Positions 29,201 to 41,130 of a DNA stretch of 64,000 bases are shown here, piece by piece (within the stretch, counting starts at the first letter, position 1; every line of letters starts with the position of its first letter). Origin of the DNA: Cardiocondyla obscurior (taxonomy: Eukaryota > Arthropoda > Insecta > Hymenoptera > Formicidae); contig NC_091869.1 of NCBI RefSeq assembly GCF_019399895.1, forward strand, positions 1,984,001 to 2,048,000, in the 5' to 3' direction. Under the pieces are notes generated by a model. It did no database searches and had not been told where the DNA came from. It worked only from the letters and a program-made list of their open reading frames with translations. Made by a program: the position numbers and the translations under genes.

Positions 29201-32200
29201 AAATATCAATTATTTATATGACTCTACATTTTAAATTATTGGAAAAACCCTTTTGCTCAAATTTCACAATAAACGCGCAATGAATCGTCAAATCTTGTCT
29301 TGCCGAGTTACGTTTAATAAACAGGATTGACGTGTTGTTAATCGTGTCTTTATGAGTTCTATTGACAATTTTGTCTCAATAATTTCTCAAAGCTTCTGAA
29401 TTGTTTGGAATGACGTAACGTGAAAAAATCAAGCTGCTTAAGAAGTTAATTTTAATTATACATTATATGATTATAGCCGTATGGATGCGCAAAATGCCGC
29501 GAGTGCGATAAAAGAGAATGTTCCAAGGTACACAGGACGTATTTGAGTTTCAAAGTACAAGAGAGTGCCAGAAAAACAGATTCGCGTTTTATCTCTCTAA
29601 CCAAAAAATGACAAAGTCAATCTGGTCGCGAAAAGTCAAGCACGTCAATCGGCAAGCACATTATACGTAAAATAATATTTGATTAAAAAATAAAAAAAAA
29701 ATAAAAAATAAAATTTTTAACGTAAGATACAAAAAACTCTTTTTTCATCATCCATTATAAAAATTATCATGTTCATAAAAAGTACAATCAAGTAACGCAA
29801 ATGTGCACGCATTTGCGTCAAAAATTTAAATAAGAATTTTAAAAAATCAGCCTTAAGTTACAAAAATAATCAGGCAACCGAAACATAGTTTGGAATTGTA
29901 TTAATTTCTATATATATCCAAGATATTTTAATTAAACAGCGTGATCATAAGATAAAATAAATCGATGAGAGCAAAAATGATCATCTCGGTTGCTGCGACT
30001 CGCAATGATTTTTATGTTTTTTCACTCCACGTGTTTCTTCGTTAACATTCAACCGCAAATGTATACTGATACTCTGCTCCTTCAGTCGACTGTCCTAGCT
30101 TTACTCTGCATTATTCTCAAGGTACGAGAGTCCCCTTTGCTCAGAGCTAACACGTGCCGAGAGACTTTCCTTCTCCTAGGTATTGCGAAAGTACAAAATC
30201 TCTTTAACGAACGGTACGAACGAGCGGAAGAAAATGACAGGGGTTCGTTGGAGGGGCAATAAAGGGCCGGCAATTCCACCGCGAGACACGAGATGTGGAT
30301 CGGTGCGTCATTTCGCACACTCTTACAGACTTGGCCTAGTAATGTCGAGGTGCCGTACGAGCGATTGGCGAACCACCAGGAATACAGTGCGATCACGTTA
30401 GTTGCACAATTTCGCGAACGTGCCATACAGAGTATCGTTCTACGCTTCTATCGAGGTAGCCGGTATTAATTAAGTTTTTTTTTTTTTTTTGCCGGACGAC
30501 TTGTATTAAAAGTGGATTAATAAGCGAAAATCAACGACTATTATCAATACCATGCATTATCGTCGACCTGTATACGACCCGTTTTCGAACGGCGCGTGTT
30601 ATAATCAATTTGAAAAACAATACAATTTTTATTTTACAAATTTTACAAATTTATTTTACAAATTCAAATACCACGGCGGAAAACGTTGTCGGCCGATAAT
30701 TTTATAAATATTGGCGGCCGATTATCTACGCGTGAGAATTTTGCACATCAGGAAGAATTTTTGTTATGAAATCATTGTTGGATCTTATCATCGTAATTTA
30801 AAAATCATAATCGTCTGCGAAAGATTATAATAATAAGCCCAATTAAATTATCAAAGATTACCCGACTGGAACGTGAGTTTTTCACGTACGCGGTAACATC
30901 AATACGAGATTAAACGCGATTACGTAATAAGATTATACACTTTGCGGCCGCAAAAATTGCGACAAAAAGTAAACGACATGCGCCTATTAAATTTTGAAAA
31001 ACCTTATCACTAAGTATCGCCGCGCTTTGTTTATTTTTCGATTTTTATCACAGTTTTTGTGCGCGGATTGCAGATACTGCGGTAACAACATAAGATATCA
31101 ACGACACGACTTTCATATCTATTGCTTATACGATTTGCATTCAAATATTTTTGTAAAATTTGTAAAAGGTAAAAACAAAAGAAAACAAAAAGTTAACGCA
31201 GATATAATTAAACCTGATTTATGTAAATTATACGCACACATGTAGAATGACATTTACATTTGTGATTATTAATCATTATTTATTTTTCCACGTCATTTCA
31301 TTTAAACTGATATTAAATTAACAACTTAGATGGTGCAATGTTGTAAGTATTTGAATTAAAAAAAAAAAAAAAAAATTATATACTACATAGTTTCACAATT
31401 AGTCTGCAAATTCTCCAATGATTGACGTTACACACGCCGACGATCAATCACGCAAAATTATATCGAAATTTCCGTTTCGTATCTGCCGTGCGCGTCGGGA
31501 AATAAATAAAACGCCGTGGAGCTTCAATCGACGTCGCGAAAAAAGAAATAAATAATTAAAGTTGCACTTTTTCTTAACGTCTAAAAAAAGAAAACAAATC
31601 GTAAATGTTTTCAACAAAAACATTTATGAAAATGTCAAGAATAAAATGTTCGAAAAGTTAAATTCGACCTTTAAAATCAGTCGCTGCACGCGAGTATGTT
31701 ATTTCATCGTGATGACATGAGAGAATCCTGCGAATAACTTTTTATGTGTAAAAACATATTCAATCGTTTTACAGAGATAACAATTATTGATGCTGCGGCA
31801 TTTCGATTTCGCAATCAGCACAAAGGTTAAGAGAATCGCTTAAGAAATCCAATCAAAGAATAATAAATTAAACAAATAATAAAATAAAAGCAATGAAAAA
31901 TAAAGGTAACAATAAAAAGCAAAGAATCTCTTATAATAAATAAAAAACTATATAATAATTAAAAAAAAATAATAAAAAATAATTTTTTTAATCCTAAAGT
32001 TTCTTGTGCGACATTAGCATCGACCTGACGGGTATCGAGCAAAACGAAACGTACGATTACCGAGGTAACGTCAAGCGGAAGGAAATCTATCTTCAACGTG
32101 AAGGCGATCGGCGACGAGACTGGCGACAAAAACGATTCTACGAGAAGGAAGAAGACGATTCTGCGCCTAAACGAGCGTACATTGCGCGAAAAGAGCGCGT

Positions 32201-32439
32201 TGCATCCTTCATAATTTCTGGTCTCAAGGATTCCCCGCTCTTTCCGAGTTTTCGTAAGTATTTCACGTACGCGAATCAAGTCGAACCGCGCGCCCGCGAC
32301 GTGACTCGCATGCTAAGATCCCGCGGACACTTGAAAACGAAGCCCCGCGCGAGATTGTAAAATATATAAGTTTGGAAATGAAGAAAAGGACCTGTTTGCC
32401 GCGAAACGAGACCGACATTACGTCATAGAAGGGTCGAAC

Positions 32440-32447
32440 TGACGTCA
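32440..32447. promoter_or_regulatory. CRE-like palindrome TGACGTCA
   Basis: A second perfect TGACGTCA, in CpG-rich DNA about 3.3 kb upstream of the PUM3 start. No bound factor or transcript can be inferred from sequence alone. Confidence 0.3.
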
Positions 32448-33513
32448 AATAGGAAATCGCAGTCTAAAAACGTTACGAGACGTCTTCGAGGGTTTCGGTT
32501 TCAATTAAAAGATTAGTCGAGGCGAAATTAATGATCTTCGCTGAAAGTAAGGTGTTCCAAAGTAAACGAAAGAATTACATTTATTTCTCGGCTGATGTAC
32601 AACCTTCGTTCACCGCCCCGCCGCGCAGTAAGAAAAAATTTCCGAGGTACGTTTCGCGAGCGGAAAAATGTAATGGTAAAAGTGAAGTGTTATTTCTGCG
32701 ACACGGCGAAATAGCTGACCGTTCGTTGCGACAACGTAGTGAGGCCAGCGTGCGTTACTTCATCTGAAACGGTCGTATAACGTTTCCCGAGCGTTCGTCA
32801 TGTGTGAGCGCATCGTTCGTAGGCTTAAAGACGTATCAAAGTAAACAATCAATGCGTCACACGTGTGCCGTTTCGTCATCGGATACTTCAGCTTCTCGTC
32901 TACTGTGCGCGATATATTGACGAGGTTCGCAGCGATCTCTGCTAATCAGCACCTAAATTATCGACGTATCGCGCCGGGTGTTTTTATAGCGCGTCCCAGG
33001 ATCCGGTCTAAATCTCGACAGTTTAATGATTTTTAACGTTGATTTTATTCCCGGACTTTGAACGAGCGAACCGAATGCTTTAGCCATTCGTGAATCAGCG
33101 TCTGATTTTTTGAATCTTAAACTTTCCTACCGAACCACTCGACCGATGCCTAACTTTTTGTGTTCAAAATAAATCTTCTACTTATTATTTCGTGGAGTTA
33201 ACTTGGGAAGTGAGGTATGTGCCGGTGTTTTTTTTTGTCTTTTTTTTTTCTTTTGTAAAAAACTAAAGATCACACAGAGCACACTTAGCGCGCGTCATTA
33301 TATTAAAACACTAATTAATTAATTAATTTAATTTTTTAAAGATAATTACGGAGACTGTAAAGTTGATACGTAAATTTTTCAAACAAAAGTACCGTGCTAC
33401 GTTGCGCGAAAAATTTTAGCGAGTAATTAGTTTACATGCGACTTTAGTTTATTCGCGATTTTCACGAGTGTTTTGTGGTGGAAAAATAATCAGCCCGACA
33501 TCCCTGAGAATAT

Positions 33514-33565
33514 CCTGAGAGGAGGAGGCCCAGGAAGTATCGCGCATCGGCTAAGCAACCCCAAG
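33514..33565 (+). other. exon-like module ending at a splice donor (plus-strand copy)
   Basis: The segment starts CCTGAGAGGAGGAGGCCC, continues with GCGCATCGG, and ends AGCAACCCCAAG directly before GTAAGC, a strong donor. The same order of words (CTGAGAGGAGGA, GCATC, GGAGCAACCC, donor) appears in three minus-strand segments near 38.5-40.0 kb. In-frame stops make it unlikely to be coding. It could be the 3' end of a non-coding or 5' UTR exon. Confidence 0.4.
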
Positions 33566-35562
33566 GTAAGCATCACTTCTTAATTACAAAATTAACAGTT
33601 CTTCGCTTTAAACATCACCGTTTTATCGTGACGACAACGAGAAATAATTAGAAGTAATAATAAACTCAATATTTGGGTCATTACAATTATTACGATAGAT
33701 AGAATACGGTTTTGGTAAAACGCAAAAAGATGTTAAGTACAACACGTACACATAATTCTATTAAAAATATAATAATAAAACGACATCGAAAACGTTTTAT
33801 CAGCCCGACATCTGTGCAACGTCTTTACACGTATAGCTTCGTGTACATGTTTCATATCAAATGACGTTACAAAGGCTTATCTTTTAATCTATCTCGCCAT
33901 CGTCACGGGGAGCGTCCGCGGAACGAGTCTACTTCTATTAAACGGCACGCAATCTCAGATGAGAAATGATTCGACCAGTCTCGGGATATAAGAAATACAA
34001 AAGTATAGTTAAAAAAAAAAAAAAAAAAAAAAAGGAACAACAACTAAATCAGCAAAAAAAAAAAGCATAATTCAAGGCACGAATGACCCAAGACACAAAC
34101 GACCTAAGGCACGGATGACGCAACGGTCGGCGGAATAATAAAATAAAATAAAAGTTCTTATCAACGAGAAATAAATAATACGCTCGCACGTTCGCCACGA
34201 ACTTTGCGTGCCACGTGACGGCAGGGAAGCTGTCGCACGCTCGCCGGGCGCGACCGTCCTTGTTGGCAACGGTACAACGGCACGCGGCGTAACCAGCCGA
34301 ATGTGTTGAGACACGAGTAATTGGGCCAGACGAGACCGCTCCCTCGCCCGGCGTGCTTGCGATCAGCTGACGGCCGCCGCCACGTTTTCTCTCACCTGTT
34401 GCGCGCCTCTCGGCGGGACCTACTTCCCTCGCCTTCCCCCCACCCTCTTTTCGCGGCGACTCTTTCACTCTTCCTTTCCTCTTCCCGTTACGCGATCGAG
34501 CGACTCGCCCCGCGGCGCGATTCTCCTCCAGAATACTCTCACTCGCGATGCCCCGCTACGTGTGCCGGGATGCTGCGCGGACTCGACCGGCAGCCGTTAC
34601 GGGGTAAGACCGTAGGTCGGGTTTAAAAATACACACACGCTGCGACGCGATACGATACGCGACGGAAGCTGCTACGCTCCGCAGCCCCCCTGCTCGGGGC
34701 GGACGTCTCGGAAACCCAACGCGGATCCTCCCTTCGTCACCGTGGTCCAGGGCCGGAGCTAGATAACGTCGCGAAAAGCGGCGGAGGAAGACGCGAAAAT
34801 AAATCTGATAGTCGATGCGATGGCTGTCATTAGTTTCACCGCTCACGGGAATCGGCTAGCATCCTATTCGCGGTGCCCGTCGAAACGTTCGACACTCCGA
34901 AGATATTTGATAAGAGAGGTGCGACCTGTTCTTTTTACCATCTCAGGGTAGTCGGAAGTACGCGTGATGTATGTATATAAACGAATGCTGGCATCGATCG
35001 GCACGCGAGCGCGTAACGTACCTGGCGACGATGCTCGTGCGTGTAAGTTGTACTCCCGGCGAACTTCAAACGTCTAATTGTCGGAGGAGCTGCGCGGAGG
35101 ATCCGGGCGTGCAGGGAAGGGCTCGGTTGGATTAAAAGCGAGAGTCACGCGTGGACGAGCCACGTCCACCGGTAAACCGGAGCAGTTTTTCACGCGCCGG
35201 ATTCACTCTTGAGCGACAGCAATCCCGCGAGCAACACAGACCGACTCGAATTATACGTGCATCTCGTGACTGTATGACCGCGGCGCGAGATCTATCGAGG
35301 AACGGAGGAACAATTCGAGGTATCGAGGAGCCACGCTCGTGGCGCACTTGTGCGACTAATACATGAAACAACACGTGGTGCGGAGGTGCGGAGGTTAGGA
35401 ACTTAAAATCGCCCGCAGCACGAGATCGCCTACTTCAAAGTTCTATTCGTTATTTTTTATTCTAACGTTAATTAATTTTTTCGGATACTCTCGAGGTGCA
35501 TAAGTTTATCCTAAGTTTAGAGAGAACGATTAGATTAATTTTTGCGCGCTTGAAAGCGAAGG

Positions 35563-35686
35563 TAAGAATTAGGTTTCTTGTAAAACTTTCTTGGCGTTTT
35601 TAAAGTAATTATCACGAAAATAATTAAGTGTGTACTATGCAGATTTCTAATATGCGTTGTATTTTTCATTATTATTGATCTTGTAG
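35563..35686 (+). other. probable 5' UTR intron of PUM3
   Basis: A donor AAG|GTAAGA ends an upstream segment at about 35561-35562, and an acceptor TTGATCTTGTAG lies 12 bases before the PUM3 start codon. The pair defines a short intron of typical size and implies transcription starts somewhat above 35560, in the CpG-rich block. Confidence 0.5.
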
Positions 35687-35698
35687 ATTCGTTCAGAG

Positions 35699-37715
35699 AT
35701 GAAGCGATTAGCAACGAGTTTGGATGATAGTGATGTAAAGGTGGAGGATAATGAAGGCATAGAGGATAACAAAAAAAGAAAGAAAGTAAGATTCGAAAAA
35801 TCACTGGATCATAAACCTGCAGGTGAGAACAAAGGAGAAAACCAAACTTAAAATATATTTCTATATAAAAATAATATGTGTTCTTTTAGGTAAAAATGTA
35901 AAGCCATCTTTCATAAAAAAGAACTCTAAGGTGAAAGGTTCTAACATAGCCAAGAATAATTCTAAAATTGAAAAAATTAATATACTCGAACTAAAGAAAG
36001 AGAAAAAAGAATTGCAGAAATCCAAAACTCAAACAAACTCGAATAAAAATCTAACAATCGAGAAGAAGGAGCCAGCTATTCAAAAAACCAATTGGGTTGA
36101 ATTGAAAAAGGAGAAAAAAGAGCTCAAACAGAAGCGCAAAGCTAAAAAGTTGAATAACGAAACGGTATATGACAAAGTCATTCAGGCTAAACAGATCAGT
36201 GAGAAGTTACGTAGAGCTAATTGCAAGTCTAACGAACGTGAAAACTTAACACAAAAATTGCACGATATGTTAAAAAGTCATTATAGTAAGGTGATATTCA
36301 TGCATGATATGTCTAGAGTGATTCAATGTATAATCAAATATTGTAAAGATGACATTCGGCAAGCTATATTTAATGAGATTAAGCCACTCGTTGTTGAGAT
36401 GTTACAGTCTAAATACGCGAAAAATTGTGTAAAAGCTATTTTAAAACACGGTTCACAAGAAATCAGATCCGAGGTGATTTCTGGATTATATGGCAACGTT
36501 ATCAAGTTAATGAGTCACAATGTATCAGCTTCTCTTGTGGAACTTGCGTATTCCACTTGGTGTACGAATGTAGAAAAACTATATCTCAAGCAGGAATTCT
36601 ACGGAGACATGTACAAAATGGAGAAAGACAAGAATGTTAAATCGGCGTTGGATGTATTCAAAACCGCGACCGATATGAAACTAGCCACGCTGTCTGCCAT
36701 TAAAGCAAATGTAATACGAATCTTAAATAAAGGTTTAATTAATTCCACTTTGTTACACACGGTTCTGTGGGAATTTTTCGGTGTGTGTACAGTGGAAGAT
36801 AGGGGCGAATTAATAGTCATGCTGCGATCTCACATCGTAACGTTATCTCGAAGTAAAATGGGAACAAAAGTCGCGGCACAGTGTATATGGTACGGCAACA
36901 GCAAAGATAGAAAAATCATTATGAAGGCCCTTAAGGAAGAAGTCAAAACAATTTGTACTTCAAAATACGGTTACTTGATATTACTAGCGCTTTTTGATTC
37001 TGTAGACGACACCGTTCTTATGCAAAAGATTATATTGTCGGAGATACAACAAGATCTAGTTAATATCGCACTGAACGAATATGGGAAACACGTTATATTG
37101 TATCTCGTTGCAAGGCGGAAACCTCTTTACTTTTCGCCGGACGTGGTGGAATGTTTACGCCAAGGTGACGATAATTCTACTAGCAAAAAATTAGCCGACG
37201 TTAGAGAAAAGGAACTTCTCGACGCAATTCGCAACCCGCTTTTCGACGCTATAATCGCGGACACAGTAACGTGGTTATCCAACAGCAGCATAGCCATGAC
37301 CACTTTAGCAATATTGAAAATCGGATCAGGAGAGAAATTAAGATCCGCGTTAGAATCCATTGCTGAATTTCTTACTAGTGCAGATTCGAAGATCAAGGAC
37401 AATGATACCGAATATAATGTGATTGAACATCCCGGATTACATACAATGTTAAAAAAACTTATTCAGAATGATAAAGAGTTTTTGGCGAAGAAGGAATGTA
37501 CGTTTGGAGAAGTATTAATATCACACTTAACGCAAGAGGTATTAGAAACGTGGGTTGAGTTCAACAGAGCTTGTTTCTTATTAATTCTCCTCATAGAAAA
37601 TGAAGTTGAGAACGTTAGAGATACGTTATTGTCTAAATTAAAACCCTTAGCGACATATCTTAAGACAAAGCGTGGCGCTGGTGCAACAATATTGTTGAAA
37701 AAATTACAACAATAA
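35699..37715 (+). CDS. PUM3: pumilio homolog 3 (PUM3 / Puf6, Drosophila penguin)
   Basis: A nucleolar PUF-like RNA-binding protein of the Puf6/PUM3 group, known in yeast and animals for pre-60S ribosome biogenesis. Two coding exons, 35699-35822 and 35890-37715, are joined across a 67-nt GT-AG intron within a Gly codon, giving about 649 residues. The start MKRLATSLDD sits just after the inferred UTR acceptor. The N-terminal ~130 residues are Lys-rich with repeated LKKEKKELK-type helices and likely nuclear signals. Degenerate PUF repeats follow (for example SRVIQCIIKY, SKYAKNCVKAILKHG, SKMGTKVAAQCIWYG and YGYLILLALFD). The C-terminal third matches the CPL extension that marks this group rather than classical Pumilio. 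An open frame with a GTG start at 35823 merely reads through the intron. The stop codon overlaps AATAAA. Confidence 0.93.
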
Positions 37716-37716
37716 A
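37711..37716 (+). terminator. polyadenylation signal overlapping the PUM3 stop codon
   Basis: AATAAA is formed by the last Gln codon, the TAA stop and the next base. If used, the 3' UTR would be only about 10-30 nt long. No other canonical AATAAA is obvious in the next 150 bases. Confidence 0.5.
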
Positions 37717-38183
37717 TTTGTAAGTAATTACATGATATTCGAACATAAGATATTTTTTTTCTTTTTTAATACAACCTATTCCGTTTTTATCAAAAATAAT
37801 TCCTATTTTCTATGATGTTAATTAGTTCTCTCGTCTAGCTTACTTCATACCACGGATATAAATGTCGATTTAATTTTTATTATTTTATAAATTTTATTTA
37901 ATACGAGTCGTAAACGAATTAAATTTTTTTATTTACGGATCGGAGATTCGCGGAAGATATTGTTGACTACGTTTCAAGTAGTCGAAAAAGACGAAAAACG
38001 TCTTTCCGTTTTCAAACTACGCTACTTTCTACACTACACTACATTATTGCTGTTTGTAGGCAACGAATTTACAGATTGTGTTTTTTTTATTGCATTATTA
38101 TTAATTATTATATTTAATTGAATATATGTATATTATTACACATTTGTAAATTCGTCACTTCAGTAAAAAAAAGAATTACTCAC

Positions 38184-40050
38184 TTTTGATGCGACGCGGG
38201 CAGAGTTCAGCTACGCAGATTAGAGGGTATGATGATATCCTGTAACACACAAATAAAAAACTAATAAAACACATGTATAAAATATTGATTATTATTGATT
38301 TTATATGAAATTTTTATAAACAACATTTTATTTATCAATTTTTTAAAACAGCTAATAATATAATTATCCCTTTTTCCGAAAAAATTTTTGCAAAATAAAT
38401 TTCTCTAAAATTTTTAATTATTTTTTTATATAGCTATTTTTTTAATTATTATCGAAATGATAAACTAAGCTAAATAAATAGAAAAAAAATTGTTACTTTG
38501 GTGTAAATTAGAAAATATATTTACCAAAACGTTGCTCCACCGATGCTCGATGTCCATCCAGAACCTGCTCCTCCTCTCAGAACTCAGTTCCTTCTACAAG
38601 TCACTCGCGTCACTCCCGAAAACTCGCGGATGCACGCCCGGTTTGTACAGTCGTTGACAAAAAGGTTGCAACATTTTTTTCCAATTAATTTAGAAACACT
38701 GCTTTTATAAACAGAATGCGGATCTCTACATTCGCTCATGTGCAATACATAGATATGATCGTATCTATGTATTGCACATGAGCGAATGTAGCGATTCGCA
38801 TTCTGTTTATAGAAGCATTGTTTCTAAATTTATTTTTAAAAAATGTTGCAACTATTCTATCAACGACTGTACACCAAATCTATTCGCGCGACCCTGGCGG
38901 TATACCCGTTTTTAAAATTCCTAAAACAATCTTCGGTCGCCCGTTTACTTATTCGATATTCGCGAAACGACGAACCCCGACCGTGGTTCGTTTATTCGAT
39001 TAATCGGCGATAACGATTCTTGAAAGTCTCCTTCGGATTTTTGTCTAAGAATAGCAATAAGTTTTGCTTAGAAAAAAATCTTAGGAGTTGAGCTGAAACA
39101 AACTGTATTAAATACACATGATAGATAATGACCAATCAATTAATATGAAAGCACTACTTTTCAGATTTTACTATAATATACTACTGAAATTGTTTTTTTT
39201 TACGCGGGAACGCGGTTGACGCGAAGTATCCGATTTAATAAAATATATACATTTTTTTATTTTTTTATGTTTAATGAGAATTTCCCACCCGAATGTTTTT
39301 AAAAAAAAAAAAACATGCGACTCACCGACCAGCGGAGTTGGTTCAATAATCTGTAACAAATAAAATAAAAATTAATTTGTAGAGATCTTAACGTTCAGTT
39401 AAAAAAAATTGTATAAGATTCTAATAAATTTTTTTTAATTAAGTAATAAAAAAATTAAGCTATTATTAAAACGAGCTGATAAGTAAATAAAAAATGAGAT
39501 TTACCCTTGGGTTGCTCCGCTGGTGCAAGATGCCTTTCCTGGCTTCCTCTTCCTCTAAGGATAGCGGGCTGGCATCTCCTCCTTGGCAACTTCATCTAAA
39601 ACAAAAAAATGTTAACTGATTAGAATTATAAATATGTAACTTACAAACATAAAATATGCTGCGTTCAAAATAATAAGGAAGTCAGATATTGTGTTAAGTA
39701 ATATTTACATTCTATTGAATTATTTGCAGTTTACTGCACACTCAGCAGCCAGCCGCCCGAGCGGCTGACCTTGCTTTCGCTAGCAACCCAAAATAATTAC
39801 CTACTCGATATATTGCGTTTTTCGCCCAAGACCCACTTCTCCCAAACTCCGAGTATACTGATCGGCAATTAACTTTCGATCGAAAGAAACGAACATAGTA
39901 CTCTCCGCGTACGATTAATTATATGCAGATGATAAATCATTCTTACCATAAGGTTGCTCCAAGGGTTGCTCCTCTCCAAGAGATGCCTCTCCTAGACCTC
40001 GTCCTCCTCTCAGATCCCGATCGATGCACTCGCTCAATGTAACACTCTCT
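38184..40050 (-). ncRNA. candidate spliced minus-strand transcript, probably non-coding
   Basis: Five segments look like exons. One ends at donor 39947 (GTAAGA), with its upstream edge unknown, near 40050. The others are 39595-39505 (acceptor TTTTTTTGTTTTAG, donor GTAAAT), 39350-39326 (25 nt, acceptor TTGTTACAG, donor GTGAGT), 38593-38525 (acceptor GACTTGTAG, donor GTAAAT) and 38239-38184 (acceptor GTGTTACAG, donor GTGAGT). Joining them in order gives stops in every frame I tried, so a non-coding RNA or UTR exons fit best. The first, second and fourth share a module (CTGAGAGGAGGA ... GCATC ... GGAGCAAC, then a donor). Transcription is not shown by sequence, and the last exon is not found. Confidence 0.35.
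38648..38869. mobile_element. fold-back MITE with Tc1/mariner-like TA target duplication
   Basis: The element is an almost complete inverted repeat of about 222 bp centred on TGATCG at 38756-38761. The inner arms (GCAATACATAGATA and TATCTATGTATTGC) are perfect, and the outer ends read CAGTCGTTGA and TCAACGACTG. A TA dinucleotide flanks each end (38646-38647 and 38870-38871), the target duplication made by Tc1/mariner-type transposases. It has no coding capacity, so it is a non-autonomous copy. The arms differ by few changes, suggesting a fairly recent insertion. Confidence 0.85.
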
Positions 40051-40084
40051 CGCGAACGCAGTTATTAATTACGGCGCCCATTAA

Positions 40085-41130
40085 TTACCCCAAGATAATC
40101 GCGCGGCACTCGTTACCGAAAATTCCGATAATATGCACGAGACAAACTAATTTTTAGTACTACGTTACTTGTACAGCGACACAAACGTCTTTTGGATTCG
40201 TCGATTCGGCCAAATATGACAAAAGAAATTAAAAGTCGCGACCTTCGCCGTGAGGACGTCCGATGGTCCTGGTGCCTTCTTCACCGACTTGAAATGGCAA
40301 TCTGTTCATACACGCTATCGTCCCATGCGTTACAATATAAAAGTCATAAACCGAAATGTATTACGAGTAATGTTCGAGAATGTGGCTTACCGCGCACATG
40401 GCGAGCGTTAATTGCGACCTAGTCAACCACGAAAGAAATGCGCCGCGTTTCGACGTCGTTCGCATCGCGACGAGATTACATTACGCGACGCTACATGATG
40501 ATCATAAAACCGGAAAGTTCTAATTGCGCTGTACACATTTATCAAATTAAACGCGTCATCGATGCTGTTCAACGCAGCCGCGCCATCCCGTATCCGATGA
40601 ATAACGTCGCCAAAGTTACCGACTTCGTTCCGGCGGTGGTATTTTACGAGGCGAATCGTTCAAATTAAAAGCGCCTCACCGAGAGACCTCGCTTCCGAGT
40701 GTTACATTCAGATTCTTCTCTCGTGAAGTATCGTCCCTTCTCGAAAATCGTCGTCTGGAATTGTTTGTGATGCGATCGTTCATCAGGCGGGCACTGGTAA
40801 TCGAAGGTCGCAGAGATCCGCAGAGATTTGTTGACGCGCGTTGTGTGCCGTCCTCTCCTGCTTCGAAGACCCGAGCTCAACGATGTAACGGCGCAGCGAA
40901 CGACGTGCGAGCGGTGCGAGTTATGTGCTGCGTATACTGCATATGCGTGACCTCTAACGGCCGCGGACTCGACTCAACAGCGTATTTATCCCGGCGACGT
41001 CCAATTCATTCTTGCTCGAGTCAGTAACGACGCCGCAAGACTCGTTGTCACTCTCAAACATTTAGAACACCTGCCACAGTTTCAAATTACATTTTATTAA
41101 GGAGTATAATACTATACTGATCACATTTAT
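40085..41130. repeat. tandem duplication, unit 1
   Basis: About 1.05 kb that aligns along its length with the next kilobase. Shared words include CAGCGACACAA, GATTCGTCGAT, CCCATGCGTTACAATAT, ATCGCGACGAGATTACAT and AATTGCGCTGTAC. The right end has AACACCTGCCA, AATTACATTTTATTAAGG and AGTATAATACTATA. Scattered substitutions and small indels show divergence. No conserved protein is encoded. Confidence 0.8.

Larger units (their letters stand above)
26201..35498. other. non-coding stretch with promoter-like CpG-rich blocks, upstream of PUM3
   Basis: No protein gene is recognised. Blocks around 26.1-26.8 kb, 32.0-33.0 kb and 34.1-35.4 kb are CpG-rich and could be promoters or first exons; they include two perfect TGACGTCA sites. 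A segment at 33514-33565 ends in a strong splice donor and is related to modules found near 38.5-40.0 kb. The rest is AT-rich and uninformative, with poly-A runs near 31360 and 34010. Confidence 0.4.

Noticed and set aside
34049..34626. overlapping 139- and 101-codon frames on opposite strands
   Set aside because: CpG-rich promoter-like DNA with few stops; Arg/Ala/Pro-rich translations without recognisable domains.
35823..35889. GTG-started N-terminal extension of the PUM3 frame
   Set aside because: It is the first PUM3 intron (GTGAGA to TTTTAG); the true start is the upstream exon at 35699.
39760..39800. GC-rich hairpin-like CAGCCGCCCGAGCGGCTGA
   Set aside because: A short stem typical of GC-rich sequence with no terminator or RNA context; not enough to call a feature.
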